In this document: positions 1-20,200 of the stretch, piece by piece
How positions within the stretch are numbered: position 1 is the first letter of the stretch
Layout of the letters: each line of letters starts with the position of its first letter
From: Dipylidium caninum
Lineage: Eukaryota > Platyhelminthes > Cestoda > Cyclophyllidea > Dipylidiidae
DNA: 64,000 nucleotides
NCBI GenBank assembly: GCA_017562135.1
Contig: QEYB01001685.1
Coordinates: 186,001 to 250,000, forward strand
Reading direction: 5' to 3'
The notes under the pieces: generated by a model
Told to the model about the DNA's origin: nothing
The model's database searches: none
The model's input: the letters and a program-made list of their open reading frames with translations, nothing else
Made by a program: the position numbers and the translations under genes

Positions 1-6941
<6,941 letters not shown>

Positions 6942-8330
6942 CTGCCTTCTATTCTGCCTGGATTTCTTCCCTTCGTTTACATCTTCAGACTCTTGCAGTG
7001 GTTCTTTTCTCATTTGATAAAAAGAATACTTTTTCCCGTCTACCTTTCGCCTATTCGGCCTGTGTCTACTCCCCCGCCGCTCCCCTTTCCTGTCCATTGC
7101 CCCCTCCTCCTCTCTTTCGCCTTTTTTCGTAATTTAATGACATTGCAAACGCAGACACACACAAGCACCACTCTGATGATCGTTTTTATTGCCGGCAGTT
7201 CTTCGCGGAAGACTGCTTCTCCAACTGCCTTTATGCCCCCTCCGCCTTTTATGGGCAAACAGTGGGGCAACGCTTGCAGGACTCCGTGAAACATCGGTGT
7301 TAGACAAAGATTAACGTTGAAGTGTGTGCAATTGGCCTTCGCGAGGTCTGCGGACATTTCTTTCACGCCCAAATAATGCCAATCTGTACCTGCCGGCACC
7401 TCATCGTCCTTCACGTGGGCGCGTTGTCGTGTCCCTCGTCGACAAGACTTTGGAAGCAGTTTTCGGTTTATATCAGTCAGGGGTTTTCTTTTTCTTCAAA
7501 AAGCTGTAACAATGGAAGAAGTCGCGATTATCCTGAAGTGAACTCTCACTTGAATCGAGAGATGTGTTAAAAAGTGACCTGACTGACGCCGTAGCGAGGT
7601 TTAAAATTAACACATTTTTAGTGCAAATCTTTGACTTCATTTGCTGTACGACTCGGTCACGTGGTGATTAAGCGACCTTCTACCAGGGGGGAAGGACGTG
7701 CGGAGTAATTTGGGAGCAGGACAATCAACCGGCAACTAGTCTAGTTGTTAGGCATTCTTTGCCCGGGTGTCAGCCCACTGACCAATCAGGCGGCCAGTAC
7801 TAATCCGGTCGCTATTGGTTGAACTGTAGGTCATTTACATCCCAATAACACGAAAGGACGCTTAGTGTAGACTCCAAACGCATCTTCGAGGAGGTACGAA
7901 GAGCCACTAATGACTAGAGATGCTGTCCAAAATGCAACGACGGGTGACAGTGTCAGGCGATGTAAATCGTGAAGTCAGCTGAATCATCCATGAACCGAGT
8001 AAAACAGGACGCTGTTGTAGCCAGTTCTGTAGCGTCTAACAGCCTGCACGAGTCCCAAGCCGACTGAATAATGGGTCACTTGAGGGTCATGCAGGTGTGA
8101 ATCTAATAATAACCTTCGACACACGAGACGCATGAGAGAAGTGATGCACACAAATGAGTGGAAAACTAACCATCTGCTCGGAAGGGGCAACAATGCCGGA
8201 CCCCACCATTAATTTCACTCACGAAGGTCTCGATTAAAAAACAGCATTAACAGCAATGCGGGTGGTGGGCATAATTGGTCAGAGAAGCATTAAGCATGTA
8301 CAAAGAGGAGTGAAATAGCTGGCTGTTCAA
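6942..8330. other. Convergent intergenic region SEC23 / CWC22
   Basis: The 3' ends of SEC23 (+) and CWC22 (-) face each other across 1.39 kb. The first part is pyrimidine-rich and probably SEC23 3' UTR. I see no clear AATAAA for either gene. Short open frames on both strands have no splice logic or recognisable similarity. A conserved-looking stretch at 7700-8200 could be an old repeat, but I cannot show a second copy in this window. Confidence 0.4.
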
Positions 8331-11300
8331 TTAGCGCGATGCAATGGGCGATCGCCTCGTTTCTCGGCCACGAAATGGAGATCGGTCACGCGGGTACGGC
8401 GGAGAGGCATTCCGCAGCAACTTGTCTACGCGCTCCCTTGAAGGCGACAGATTCCGACCATTTCCAGACCTTCGCGAGTACGGCAAAGCCAGTGGCGACC
8501 TCCGTCGGCGACGTCTTCGTTCCTCCTCCTCCTGTTGCTGCTTATCCGTCCTATCTTCTTGTCTTGGTTGCCGTTGCCTATGTCTATCTTCTATCGAATT
8601 GTCGTGTCTTCGTCGTGACGGCAGTGGCGAGACATAACGACTGCGTCGGGGAAGGGGCGAAGGGGAACGATTGACATTTCGGTGTCTTGAGACTTCTGAA
8701 TCATTTCTATCGGAAGTAATAACAGGAGGCGGCGGTGGTGAAAGTTGGCGATACTTTGACGCCGGAGATGGGGAATTATATCGACGCCGCTTATCCACAC
8801 TGGGAGACGGCTCTCGTCGACGGTGTCTAGGAGGTAACTCCTTCTCGGCTTTCTTCTCCTCGCCTGAAATTTTCAAGGAAGAATCCTCGTGACGACGGTG
8901 ACGCCGACGGTCTGGGGAGGAGTTTCTGGTGTCTCGATCGCCCCCACCGTTTCTCTTTTCTTCAATCTCTGGTGGATGAGGCGTATCAATTCGACGCAGC
9001 GGTGGTCGGGGCGGAGTCTTCCTTCGTCTTTCCACACGATCTTTTGGCGACTTTTCCCCATCCCCCTTCGCTTCTGCACCTGGGTAACAGGCATCGCAGG
9101 AATGAAAGGTGAAAAAAAACTGCCTCAATTGTACACAATTATAGGGCAGCGCGAAACAAAGAACAGCAGGTACTGGAAACTAAATATTCTCATTCTGTTC
9201 AAAGAGTTATACAGGTGCAGGCCGAGATCTGTCATTGGTCCCATAATCGACAAGGGCAACCAACACATTCAGCATCCGATGCGTCAGATACTATTCATCC
9301 AGAATGTCAAAGGTCCAGAACAGCCCGAAAAAACTGCTGGTTTACAAGAAACAATTTAAAATAACCGAACGTTACTAATCGCTGACTGACTGACTAGTAA
9401 CGCGACTTGGGGAAAGAGTTAAATCACAAGGTGTCAGGGGAAATAGACTCGACAAAAGCAGTAAACTAGTAAACTTTAATCTAAGCAAACGTGTAAGCAT
9501 TTCGTTTTAAGGAAAAATAAGTATACTTTAAATCAAAAATTGCAGGCAACGAATGTGCGAGTAAACTTGCCTTTCGCACTCCTATCGTCGGTGGCGCCGT
9601 CATCTTTTCTAAGCTTTTTTTCAGAAAATCTGTCTGATGATTTGCTATGATGTTCGCTTGGTTCTGTCTTTTCTGTTGCCTTTCTTGCCTTCTCCATCTT
9701 CTTTCGAGGCTTCTCATCCTCGGAATCTTCACTCTCACTGGAAGAAGAGGACGACGACGAAGACGACGAAGAAGAAGAACTGGAGGACTCAGAAGAGTCT
9801 GATAATGAGGAGCTGGAGCTAGAACTAGAGACTTCGTCCGGCGTCTCAGACAACTTTGCTTTGTCGGTTACCGCCTTTGTAGCCTGTAAATGTTCTCTCA
9901 AATCAATGGTCAGCCCTCCCAATCCGATAGTAGTGAGGAAGTTGATGGCAAATCGTGTGTCTTTGGGGTTGTCCCTGGGAAGCAAATGAGCAAAAAATGG
10001 TTGCAGAGTCTCATCCCTCAACCGTGCTTGCAATTTCGTCAGTCCCATGAAGGAACAAAGCTCCTGGAACAGGTACTTGAGAAAGATTCTTCCGGACGAT
10101 GAGGTGTCCCGTTCATTCAACTTCACACATTCCAGCACACCCCAAGAAATAGAGTCTGTGAAGAGGAGATGTGCGAAGAACATGGCTACGTTTTTTAGTT
10201 TTGCTGTCTCCAACCGATGGATAGTTGCGTATTGCTCGCCGAAAATCTTCTCAAACTGTGCCACGTAGGTTCTAGGTGGCTCTGACGAGACCTCAGAGCT
10301 GGTCTTCTGTTCTCCAGGCTTGGGTTTTTCGCCGGAGAAGAGCATCACGCGACAGAGACGCTGAGCCAAACTACCGTAGCGCGTTTCATATGATCGTGTT
10401 TGGGCACAACAGTCGAGCACCATGGAAGCGACCTCATACTCCTCACCCGGCTTGATTTTGAGCTGAAGGAGACGATGTGCGCCCTCATCGGCAGAGATGG
10501 AAGACTGGAGCATTAAATAGATGGTACGACGCAAGTGGACGAGATTGGTTTCAGTTTGATCGATGATCACTCCTCCTTCCTGTTCCCCGGGGCCCTGAAC
10601 GTCGTTTTCATCGTCCTCATCTCCTTCATCCTCCGATTCTGAACTAGAACTGGCATCCTCTTCTTCACCAGCGAGAAAAGAGGCGCGGATAGCGGCGTAC
10701 TTTTCCTCATTCGCCTCATATTCTGGGTCAAAGCGATAAATGTTCAAAGCGTCCTCGGGGTCCACTTGATCGAGAAGGGAAAGGGTGTGGGTGATTTGAT
10801 CATCTTCTTCGATAAGATCTAATTCCGGCAGCACTGTAGGATGGTCTTTCCAACCATCACGTCGAATCTAAGCACAGTACAGAAGCATCAAGTAGCACCG
10901 AATTGTGTAGATCAAGGTACAAATACAAAAAGAGGATGATAATGAATAATTACTATTACGCACTTTGCTGAATGATAGTGACAAAGCAAAATAAACTCGT
11001 GAGGAAGTATTTAAACTAGATGGGCGTAGAAGCGAATATTGACGCTGGAAGGAATGACAGTCGCCATTATACAGCTCTGCAAGTAGTAAAACTTTATGGA
11101 GTAGAGAAGTAGGCTCAATTAGGCGATACCCAATTTTCGAATGACGGGGCAAATGTACCACGAAAGATGATACCGCAAGATATGCTGAACAGTTAACAAA
11201 CAAATTGGATTTTAAAGTAGTGATCATAGTAATCCGGGAAAAATCCATTCGGTTGAGGAACAGACATCCCTACAAGTAACTAATCATCTGTAGTAATTAA

Positions 11301-12691
11301 CGACGGCGGAACTAAGAAAGAAATTTGGTTTAACAATAATGCCACAAATTATATTGAGTTCCCAGATCAAAAGTGAGATTTAGTTGGTAACAACTGATTA
11401 AGGAAAAGAAAATGAATGAAAACAAAAAAGTTGAGGCTATTCGAACGCATTCATTAGGTTGCGTCAGACATATGAGAATAGATATAAATTTGAAGGTAAA
11501 GATACCACTCAAACGAGAATACAAAAGTATTATTTAAAAAAATTGGTTAGCAAAAGAACTTTGGCGGCACTAACCTGGAATAGGACCTCAATCATGTAGG
11601 CGATACGCTTATCGCATTGGCTCTCATTAAGAATGCGCCTCAGATGATCAAAGATACCAGCTAGACCTTTGGGGACAACACGTGAAAGAAAGGAACCGCA
11701 TTCTTTGAGCAGCGCAACGGATACCTCCACACTATCATCTGTCGTCTGTTCAAGAAGGAGAGTAAGCAGTTCCAACACGATCAATTCATGAGCCACCTTT
11801 TGGTTGACCAAATGGGCTAGAAATCTTGCCACCGTCAAGCAACGGTCTTTCTGGTTTCGGCGGAAGGCCTTTCGGAACTCGTTAACTAGACGTTTAAGCA
11901 GCAGCTCCCCAATCTGAAAATAAATGCAAGTGACTACCAAAAAATTGAACACTAATAAAAAGCATTAGAACGCGACTTACTTGAGGAAACTTTGTGTTAA
12001 CAATAGCGATCAAGGCAGCAAAGATATGAGTAAAAGTAGGCGAAGCCATTTGAGACGTAATTAATGATTTGACGAGCAGACCCCGACCCCGGACTATGTT
12101 TTCGCAGAGAAGCTGTCTAACGACTTGTGCAATGTTAGAAACGTTAACTTTGTTGATGAGGCCATGAATTGACTTTTTAAGTGCTTCCCATGCGATGCGC
12201 TGATAGGGATCGGAAGACTTGTCCGTTATTTTGGCCTGCATTTGACGCAAACGAGCAGGAGGGATGTAAGCACCTCCAGTTTTGGTGAATATATTAACAC
12301 TTTGTGCTGTGGTAGCTGCCTTATCCCGCGGCTTTGCATTGGTGGTCGATGCTACTTCAGTCTTAACGGGCGAAGTTGCTGGTGATGCCGAGCGGGACGA
12401 CGAAGTTTGCCTACGACGACGTCTAGGAATATCTTCTGATATGCGCTTCCCATCTTGCTCGGTAACATTCTTAGACTTCTTAACTAAGGGCGGGGATGTA
12501 TGAGATACTGCAGATTGTCGATTGCGGCGACGGCCAACGGGTAAGTCATTGATGTTTTGAACACGAGCAGATACAGGTGACTGAGAACGAGAAGAAGAAG
12601 GAGACCGTCTACGTCTTCTACTGCAATTTACCGCGGAAGGCGTGGAAGGTGTATCTCGACAATCGGCAGAACCAGGGGAAGGCATGTTCAT
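8331..12691 (-). CDS. CWC22: CWC22 / nucampholin, spliceosome-associated MIF4G-MA3 protein
   Basis: CWC22 is a spliceosome component that binds eIF4A3 and is needed for pre-mRNA splicing and exon-junction complex deposition in the nucleus. Exons on the minus strand are 12691-11981, 11913-11575, 10867-9571 and 9079-8331, about 1,031 residues. The N-terminus is rich in Arg/Ser. The MIF4G domain starts around [14 protein letters not shown] and runs through exon 2. Exon 3 carries the linker ([19 protein letters not shown]), an acidic stretch, the MA3 domain ([15 protein letters not shown], then [37 protein letters not shown]) and a long Ser tract. Exon 4 is an RS/RD-rich tail. The third intron uses a GC donor (AAAG|GCAAGT at 9571/9570); only this choice keeps the frame (GGT codon across the junction). 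The ATG at 12691 directly follows TTTGTGCAG, so it may be a leader-splice acceptor. Head-to-head with the TRERF1-like gene. Confidence 0.93.
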
Positions 12692-14248
12692 CTGCACAAA
12701 GGGGTGGATTTGCACAAATTTTCCCCCTGGTTGATTGGTTAGTCTGATTTGATTGGAAAATAATGACCCAACAATAAGGTACGGTAATCATCAGGGCAAA
12801 GGTATATTAACGTTTTTTACATGATCCGAAATTTATTGAGTAAAATAGGGCAAACGCGACAAAGAGAAAAGTACGCAGGCACAATATTACCGGTGTAGAA
12901 AAAGCACAGTTGGTACTTTTTACATTACATTCAGGCATGTACAAATCTCCGAAAGAATCTGGGATATCTGTATTACAAGACTTCTGCTCTTAAAGGGCTA
13001 ATTTCGCTGTATTTGCAATGGGACGTACAACAGTCTAACATCAGATTGCAACTGTTAGCGTAGCGCAAAGAGAGGAAGACTTGTTGCTGCAAAGTATTTA
13101 TCAGTCAGCAGAATTCGGTATTCTGACCAAATATGAAATACCATTTTTCGTTGGTTTTTCAACACAGAACAAATTTTTTGTGGAATGAAGAGTAAAATGA
13201 CTGGGCTAGAGATGCCTCAGCCAAAGGATGATATTGTCGCAATAAAATCGGTTCATTTGATTTATGCTGAAGAAACTAGAAATCAAAGGCTAAGTCGTTA
13301 TTATGTGGAGCGTAAATTACGCAACACGTTGTACTTGAGGAATCTTTTTAGATACTATCTTAAAATATGTAAATTCGATTGATGCCATTCGAAAGGCCAC
13401 GCTATTTACGCGACGAGCTTAGTGCTTGTTAAATTCAAAGAGAGCGATCGTTCCCTTTTCAGTAATAGGAAGCCTTTATCGGGAGGACTGCACCTCTATC
13501 CATAGTCGACTTATAAATCTACACCGTTAAATCCTGCTGTTATAGACTGAAGCCTATTGGAAAACCCATTTAAACGGGCTTCCTATCAACTACAGCCTTT
13601 ATTTCGGTGAATGCAGGCCGAGCTTGAATTAAATGTATAATTTTTTACTAGCACACATTACATGAGCCTATTTTTTCATAGGCATTGAAGTTTTTCTGTT
13701 TATTACCTTGAGTTCTTCTACATAACCAATAGAACAGGAGTAACATTTTTTCTAGGTCGTCTGTATGTGATTTGTCTAATTAGCTCATGTTCGGTTTCCT
13801 CGATAAGGTGTAATTTTATGGGCTCTACAAAGTGTTTCTTAGGGTTGGGATTTTAACCACTCTAGAAATCAAATTTGACCCTTGCAATAAAAATTACGAC
13901 TTATTTTGTTGTTATATCTTTACACGACTTTGCCTTGTTTACAGATTTTTCTTTTATTAGCCGACTATCGTTCTACTTGCACAATTACTTTAATAAATTC
14001 CTTGTTTTCAGATTTCAAATCTATTTATCTTAATATTAAGGAAAATTGATATGTCTTTACGCTGCTGTCCGTATTGTTACTCATATTTCCTAAACGCTTA
14101 TCCAGTATTCCACTTTTCGTATCAACACATTTTACTCCTATATTCAGATTTAAGAAGAATCATGACTCTGCAACTCTACCGCATATGACTTCATCAATCG
14201 GCGCATTGTCGTTGTCATTGGTAGTTGTGGACTAGCAGAATTTCGATA
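12692..14248. other. Divergent intergenic region CWC22 / TRERF1-like
   Basis: The two genes are transcribed away from each other across 1.56 kb of AT-rich sequence, so promoters for both are expected here. I see no strong TATA or initiator. A 65-codon open frame at 13185-13382 has no recognisable features and I do not call it. An in-frame TAG at 14222-14224 precedes the TRERF1-like ATG, and AGCAG at 14234-14238 could be a splice acceptor for an untranslated exon or leader. Confidence 0.4.
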
Positions 14249-17200
14249 ATGACTTCGCGAGCAGATGAGGACTCTTTCGCAGCAGGCATTTTCAGCCCCT
14301 CAAACCATCCAACTCAACAACTCCATCTCTCTTCACCACCATCATCATCGTCTTCTTCGTCTAGACAACCAAATCTTCCTCCTCCCAACCCCGGTGATGC
14401 TTCGTTAAACCGATGCCTTCGAAGTGGTTTAAAATGTCCAACTTGTTCAAAAGTTCGTCATTATATACTTTCTTAGACTATCAGTAAACCACATATCTTT
14501 TTATGCTAATCCACTTCTTCGATAATTAAACATGTGTGAAGCGCATATTGAGTCAGTCGCTTCTCACCCCACCAGAACCTGACTGAATAATCTTTTTAGT
14601 AGTTCGTTTATTCTTATGAATCCTGAGCTTTGTTATTTTTAACAGAGTATATACTGCAACAAACCACTATTGTTTTTTTGTAAGAGAAAGTCTATCTGAG
14701 GCCAAACTTGTCATACTTTAGCCAAATAAGGTATTTATCTTAAATGTTTTGGAGTGCACATTGAATAGCAAAGATGATGTTAAGTGGAACAAGATTATAC
14801 ATGTTCGTGAACCGTAATAGAAGGCGTCAATTTGTGCATATATAGCGGTTTACGTGTGTATTCTTTTTCCTTTTAATGGTAAACCTCCTGAACGCGCTGA
14901 TAGACACTGACTTCACTGTGTGACTCATTTCGTTTATTGTATACATCGGTATATCTGTGTGTGAACCTTCAGACATTTCTTTCTAATAACCATCCTTTCT
15001 TCTTCCTGCTTTTCCTTCGATGAGCTGGTGATGTGGCTTCTCCTAATTAATGATTTTTCTTCCAGTCTTACAGAAACCCAAAAAAATATATGAACTGGTT
15101 CGCAGTCCCTACCCTTCCCCTTTTTTTCTGGAAATGCCCACGATAATTGGACGCTATTTATTTCGCTCTTTTTGTGCACCACCAGGATTCATTAGCACAT
15201 ATTGTCAATACATCTAATTTTTTATGAATGCACCTGAGTTGATTTTAAGGTTTGAAGTTGTGCCACGCCTTGCGGCAATCGTACGTGGTAGCTGAGAGGA
15301 AGATGGCGTAGACGGTGCAAATGGGGCCTCATCCAAATCATAGAAGGCTAGGGAAAAGTGTATATCAGCCTATAGGAGGTTGGGGCATTCTTATACGACA
15401 AGGTTTCTTTATTTCAGTGTGATATCTGAGTTATCCCTCCACCCGTCTGGACGCAGCCTTAACTGTTTACAAATAGGAGGGTTGTGACTCTATCGACATA
15501 AATAATGAGCGGTTTTTTCTGCTACGATCGTCAAGGCAGAAGTGTGGGAATTGGAGAAGCTCGTAGAAGCAAACATTGCACAATTACTATCCTCTCTATC
15601 TTCTACTTGGTGAACCTTAGAGAGCGCCAACTTTCAGCTTTCGTACCACCTCGTGTTTCAAACCCACGGTGATGTTAAGGCAAAGAAATTGCCCCGTCTA
15701 CCAGAGTCTTCCATTTTCAGAGAGGCTTCATCATTGACACAAAAGAAGATATTAACTGTAGTGTAAATGAAATAACTGCCAATCTTCATGGCACGATATA
15801 CTTGAATGCGTGTGAAATAGGGATTTCTTCTCTTTTCCTCATTTAATTTCCAGGTATTCAGTAACTCAAGCGCCATCGCGAAACACAAGCTGACACACAG
15901 CGACGAACGAAAGCATGTTTGTCATGTTTGCAAGAAGGCCTTCAAGCGCCAGGACCATCTGTAAGTCCTTCCAGTTCTCCAGTGTTTCACTCCCCCAAGT
16001 CATTTCTTGCTATTGTCTGAAGTACCTTATTTCTTCCCATTTAGCCACTCACACACACCCATAAACACACACCAAAGGTTCTGTGAAATAGGTGGCGGCT
16101 GGGGGGTTACATAATCACTCGACGCCTAGTTATGACCTCGACATTTGTGTGTGTGTCTCTTTTCAGCATTTCCTGTAAATGTGGTGATTTCGTGTCCTCA
16201 TGATTTCAACACATTATTAAAATTTGGTACTTTTGTGATATTCCTCCTCCCCCCCCCCCACACCATCCTTCTTCCCTTATGAGGGTATTTCAGAATTAAT
16301 GGGAGGTATTCATGGAATTATTTTGCCTTAACCCTCTCAAGGTAGTCTTTCAACCGTGAAGTTTACTCCTTCCAGGCAGCTTCAAATTTTCCTAAGATTG
16401 GAGATTTTTACACACAACGGGAAACCTCATTTTCAAAAGTGGTAAATACTCTAACAGACCCTTCGGATGCTATCCAAATTCTAGTCATCCCTTGTCCCAA
16501 ACTTCTTCTTCACTGAATAGTCGGTTGAATTAATCAAGAACCGCTGTTATCGCTGTCACCTCATAGTGTTTAACTTTGCCTCAATAAAGTGTCATTTCAT
16601 TATTCGAAAGAATCTTCTAGCAGTGCTCTTGCATGTAGGGTTTATTTGAAATTTTGATATGTCCGATGAAGTGTATCCCTCTGCCTTCATCATTTGCCCT
16701 TCGTGGTGGTGGTGGAGGAGGAGGAGGAGGAGGTTCTGACTGAGGGGCATTGTAGTTCGGTTGTAAAATCATTCGGGTGGATAGTGAGCCATTGAGTATG
16801 TCTCCAGCGTTTCTTTGTCTTTGACAATCCTTTGACATCTAACTGACTTCGTGCTTTGCAATATCAGTAAGTTTGCCCGAGAGGTGGAATTCCTCTTATG
16901 GTCAACTGTCGAATAACTGACCGATGATTGTCTTTGCAGCAACGATTTATTTCAATTCACCCTTCTTTGTTAGATCGGATCGTCCTTCCGGTTGATGTGT
17001 CTCACTTCTGAAAGCAGACGTAAAATCTCCAGTCAGGCGAGATGACTGCGAATAGAGCCTGCATTTTGGGCGAATACAACAGCATTCTGTTTGTGAAAAC
17101 AGTTTTGTTTCAATCAGAGATCAAATAGCACATCTAGATGAAATATTTACACTCTCACGTTACCCTACTTTCACTTTTCTTGAAGGAGTTCATTACTGTT

Positions 17201-20200
17201 GAATTAAGTACCCCACGGAAAGTGCAGGGGATGCGGGGCGACAGAACTTATATTCTACCCTCCTGATCCGTCCCCCCGTCTGCGAAAAGTTCCACCCTAA
17301 TTCGGGCTAATTATTCCCATCGTAAAGAGAGCGCATTCCACTCCTCTTGTCCATCATAGTGAGGTGAGGTGATAAGGTGCGGGCAAAGCACCAAAATTGT
17401 CACCATCTTTGCTTTTCGTGGCGGTCGAAAAGGTCTTGCTGTTTTTAATTTTAACTTTTCTACTCTGCACTCCTCCAAATCTGTCGATATTCCCTCGGTA
17501 GCCATGACGAATGCACCGGCGCTGCCGCCGCCGCCGGTGTGTGTGTGTGTCCCCATCACCAGGTGGATCGATTTATCGACCCATCGGCCGGGCTGTTAGT
17601 CAGCCCTTTTTGTGAGGAGGGTGGAAGGGGGGGGGCGGTGCCGGTCGAGGAGTTGGGTGGTCAGCCGCTTTCCGGACACGTGAACAAAAGCGCTCCCCTC
17701 GCGCGCCTGCGCTACTCTGTGGCCGCGGAGGCCGCGGGGGAATCTTCGTCCTGCCGCTCTCCTCGCCAAGGCGACTCACGTCGTCTCTTTTTAGGAGCTG
17801 GAGGAGTCTCCACCCCTTTCGAGCGGAATCACACTTTGCACATGTGTGTCGTCAGTAGAAGGAAAAAGGCGTACCCTTCATCGGTGTGCGCCAGTCGAAT
17901 TGGTGTGGGTGAATGGAGCACTTTAGCCACGCGGTCTTGTTCCCTCCCTCCCCCTTCCCCTTCGCCCCCCCCCTCTTTCCACTTTTCACTTCCTTGTAGC
18001 TCCATCTTTACCGCACTGCCTCTGAACATTTGTCAACATCGGTCATCAAAAGTTGGGCAATTACCGTAGGACGATTGCCCATCCCTGCGAGAGTGCAACA
18101 ATGGCCTTTTTTCACCCATGCATTGTTTGAGACTGTGTGCTAATTAGCCGGGGTGGAGACCTTCCCTTAAAAATAAAATGCGTATATTCAGACGCACAAT
18201 GTCAGTCACCTTTGTCGCTCTTCTTTAATTTTCTTGTTGCTTTAATATCTCCATCGCGGTTGTTCTCAAGGCTTCACCCAGCCCTCGACCCCGATGATGT
18301 TCATTCGTTAATCCTTGTTGTCACACATTGTTCCATCACGCGAGGGATTGGATAGTTTAGCTGGACTCTCCACACTTTTGAGTACCCCTCAACCGGGAGT
18401 GCGGCGAGATTCGGACAGTCCTTCTCCACTTGCTTTCCGCTGTTGTTTTTGGGCCAGCCCACTTTTTTCCCCAGCATCACCACCTCTCACACTTGAATCA
18501 AGGCTTGAGAGCGGCATGTCGCTGCGACTTCCTCCACGCAACCGTGTTTACATCTTCCACTGACATTGAAGTTGTTTATTTTTTTGAATGAAGCTCTCTT
18601 CGCCATTTCCATTCTCCCTCGGAAACCGGCCAAGTGTAAGCGTCGATCCATCAACTCCCAATGCACCTTGCCCTCCCCGCAGACTCATATAAATGAAGCT
18701 TAGTTGTCTGACTACCGCGCTTAACGGAGGCATGTTGGAAATCGGGGGTGACTGTCCATATCCGACCAAAGTGAACCTCAGGGCCACATGTAATAGACAG
18801 CAGTAGTTCGGTAGCGATTAATCGTCTGACATCCATTCTCCTCACTTCCCCATTCTCCCCTTAGTTCTTTGTTTCACCACCTCTTTTGTTGCTTTTATTA
18901 CCACTATTATATCTCGTTCTCCCTCGACTCCCCCGCTCTCCCGTCCGTCCGTCCGTCCGCCCGCCCGCCCGCGTGCCTCCTGCCCTCGGTGGTCGTCATC
19001 TGTTACTCGCCTAGCACCTTCTTCTCCCAGGACTTGGTGACGTTTTTCGCCCTCAAAAGACGGGGCAACAACAGTTAAATTATCCCTTCCGCATAGTCGT
19101 TTTGCATCTTGAATGCAATTAGTCATGAATCGAGTCGAAGCATCATCCTCACCGACGTGTTTTGTCTCCCCAGAGCCCTCTATTTACGCCTCTCTACCCC
19201 CAAAAATACCCTCCCCCGCGGTTTATTTGCTCATAATTAACAAAACGCATTGTCCTCCTCGTTTATCTCCCCGCAGACTGCTTTTTACCCCTCCTTTTTT
19301 TTCTTTCTCTTTAAATTACGAGCTAGGTGCACTAGTGTGGTACATTAATCACGCAAATGTGGTTACCCTAGGGGCTGCCCTGATCTCTCCTACGGACACA
19401 TACTGAAACACCTGTGTACCACATGCGGTGACCGACGCATCCCCCACTCCCGGGTCGATATCGCGTCTCTCTTAATCCCCTTGTTTTATTGCCACTTGGT
19501 TGCAGTCATGGTATTCAGACTGCGGCTTAATGGCGATATTGTGTCGCACCTAATAAGCGAGAGGGGCGGGCCGGACGACCAGGGGCTCGAGGGGACCAGA
19601 ATTACTCCTTTGTCCCACAGGATTTCACCTCCACCATCCCCGTCGTCCCCCCTCCTTCCCCGTCTCCTCTCCTGAGCACTCCTCCACGACCCTCGTCGTC
19701 ATGCAATAATCGGAGGCCGTGAAGTGGAATCGCCTTGCGGAATCGAGACATTCGACGACCCCGGCAACGGTGAGACATCTCGGCTAACCGGTTTATCACT
19801 TCCTCACGTCTTTTTAAGTGGCTGCGTTGCGTGGGTTTGCCGCATCCCCCTCGAGGGTGGGTGTTGTTCAAGCAAGCGCTTAAGGGTGTTGGAGCGTCGG
19901 TGTATGGGGGCTAATTTATCCTTTGTGCTTTGTTACAACTTTCTTTGCTCCCCTCCCCCCCCCCCTCCCACCTAAGTTGCTTTCATCTTCTCTCACGCCT
20001 CCCCACCCATTCGCGACACTTGAAGTTCATTAGTTGGCGAACAGACCTCTTTGACGGGAGTTCCTCTTTCATCTGCCCTCTGGTCTGGGTTTCCTCTTGT
20101 CCACCATGTACGAATTAGGACCTGAGTGAATACCGCATGCCAGCACCCGTCTCCCTCACTCAGCCCTCCTGATTCCAAATCACGGCAGTGTGGCCGCATT

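Noticed and set aside
8339..8674. + strand open frames opposite the CWC22 RS-rich exon
   Set aside because: They are antisense shadows of the Arg/Ser-rich tail; the minus-strand frame joins in phase to CWC22.
13185..13382. 65-codon open frame between CWC22 and the TRERF1-like gene
   Set aside because: Too short, no motif, no splice or promoter context.
17539..18069. 176-codon open frame in intron 2 of the TRERF1-like gene
   Set aside because: GC-rich low-complexity sequence, no recognisable domain, no start or splice context, and it would interrupt a well-supported intron.
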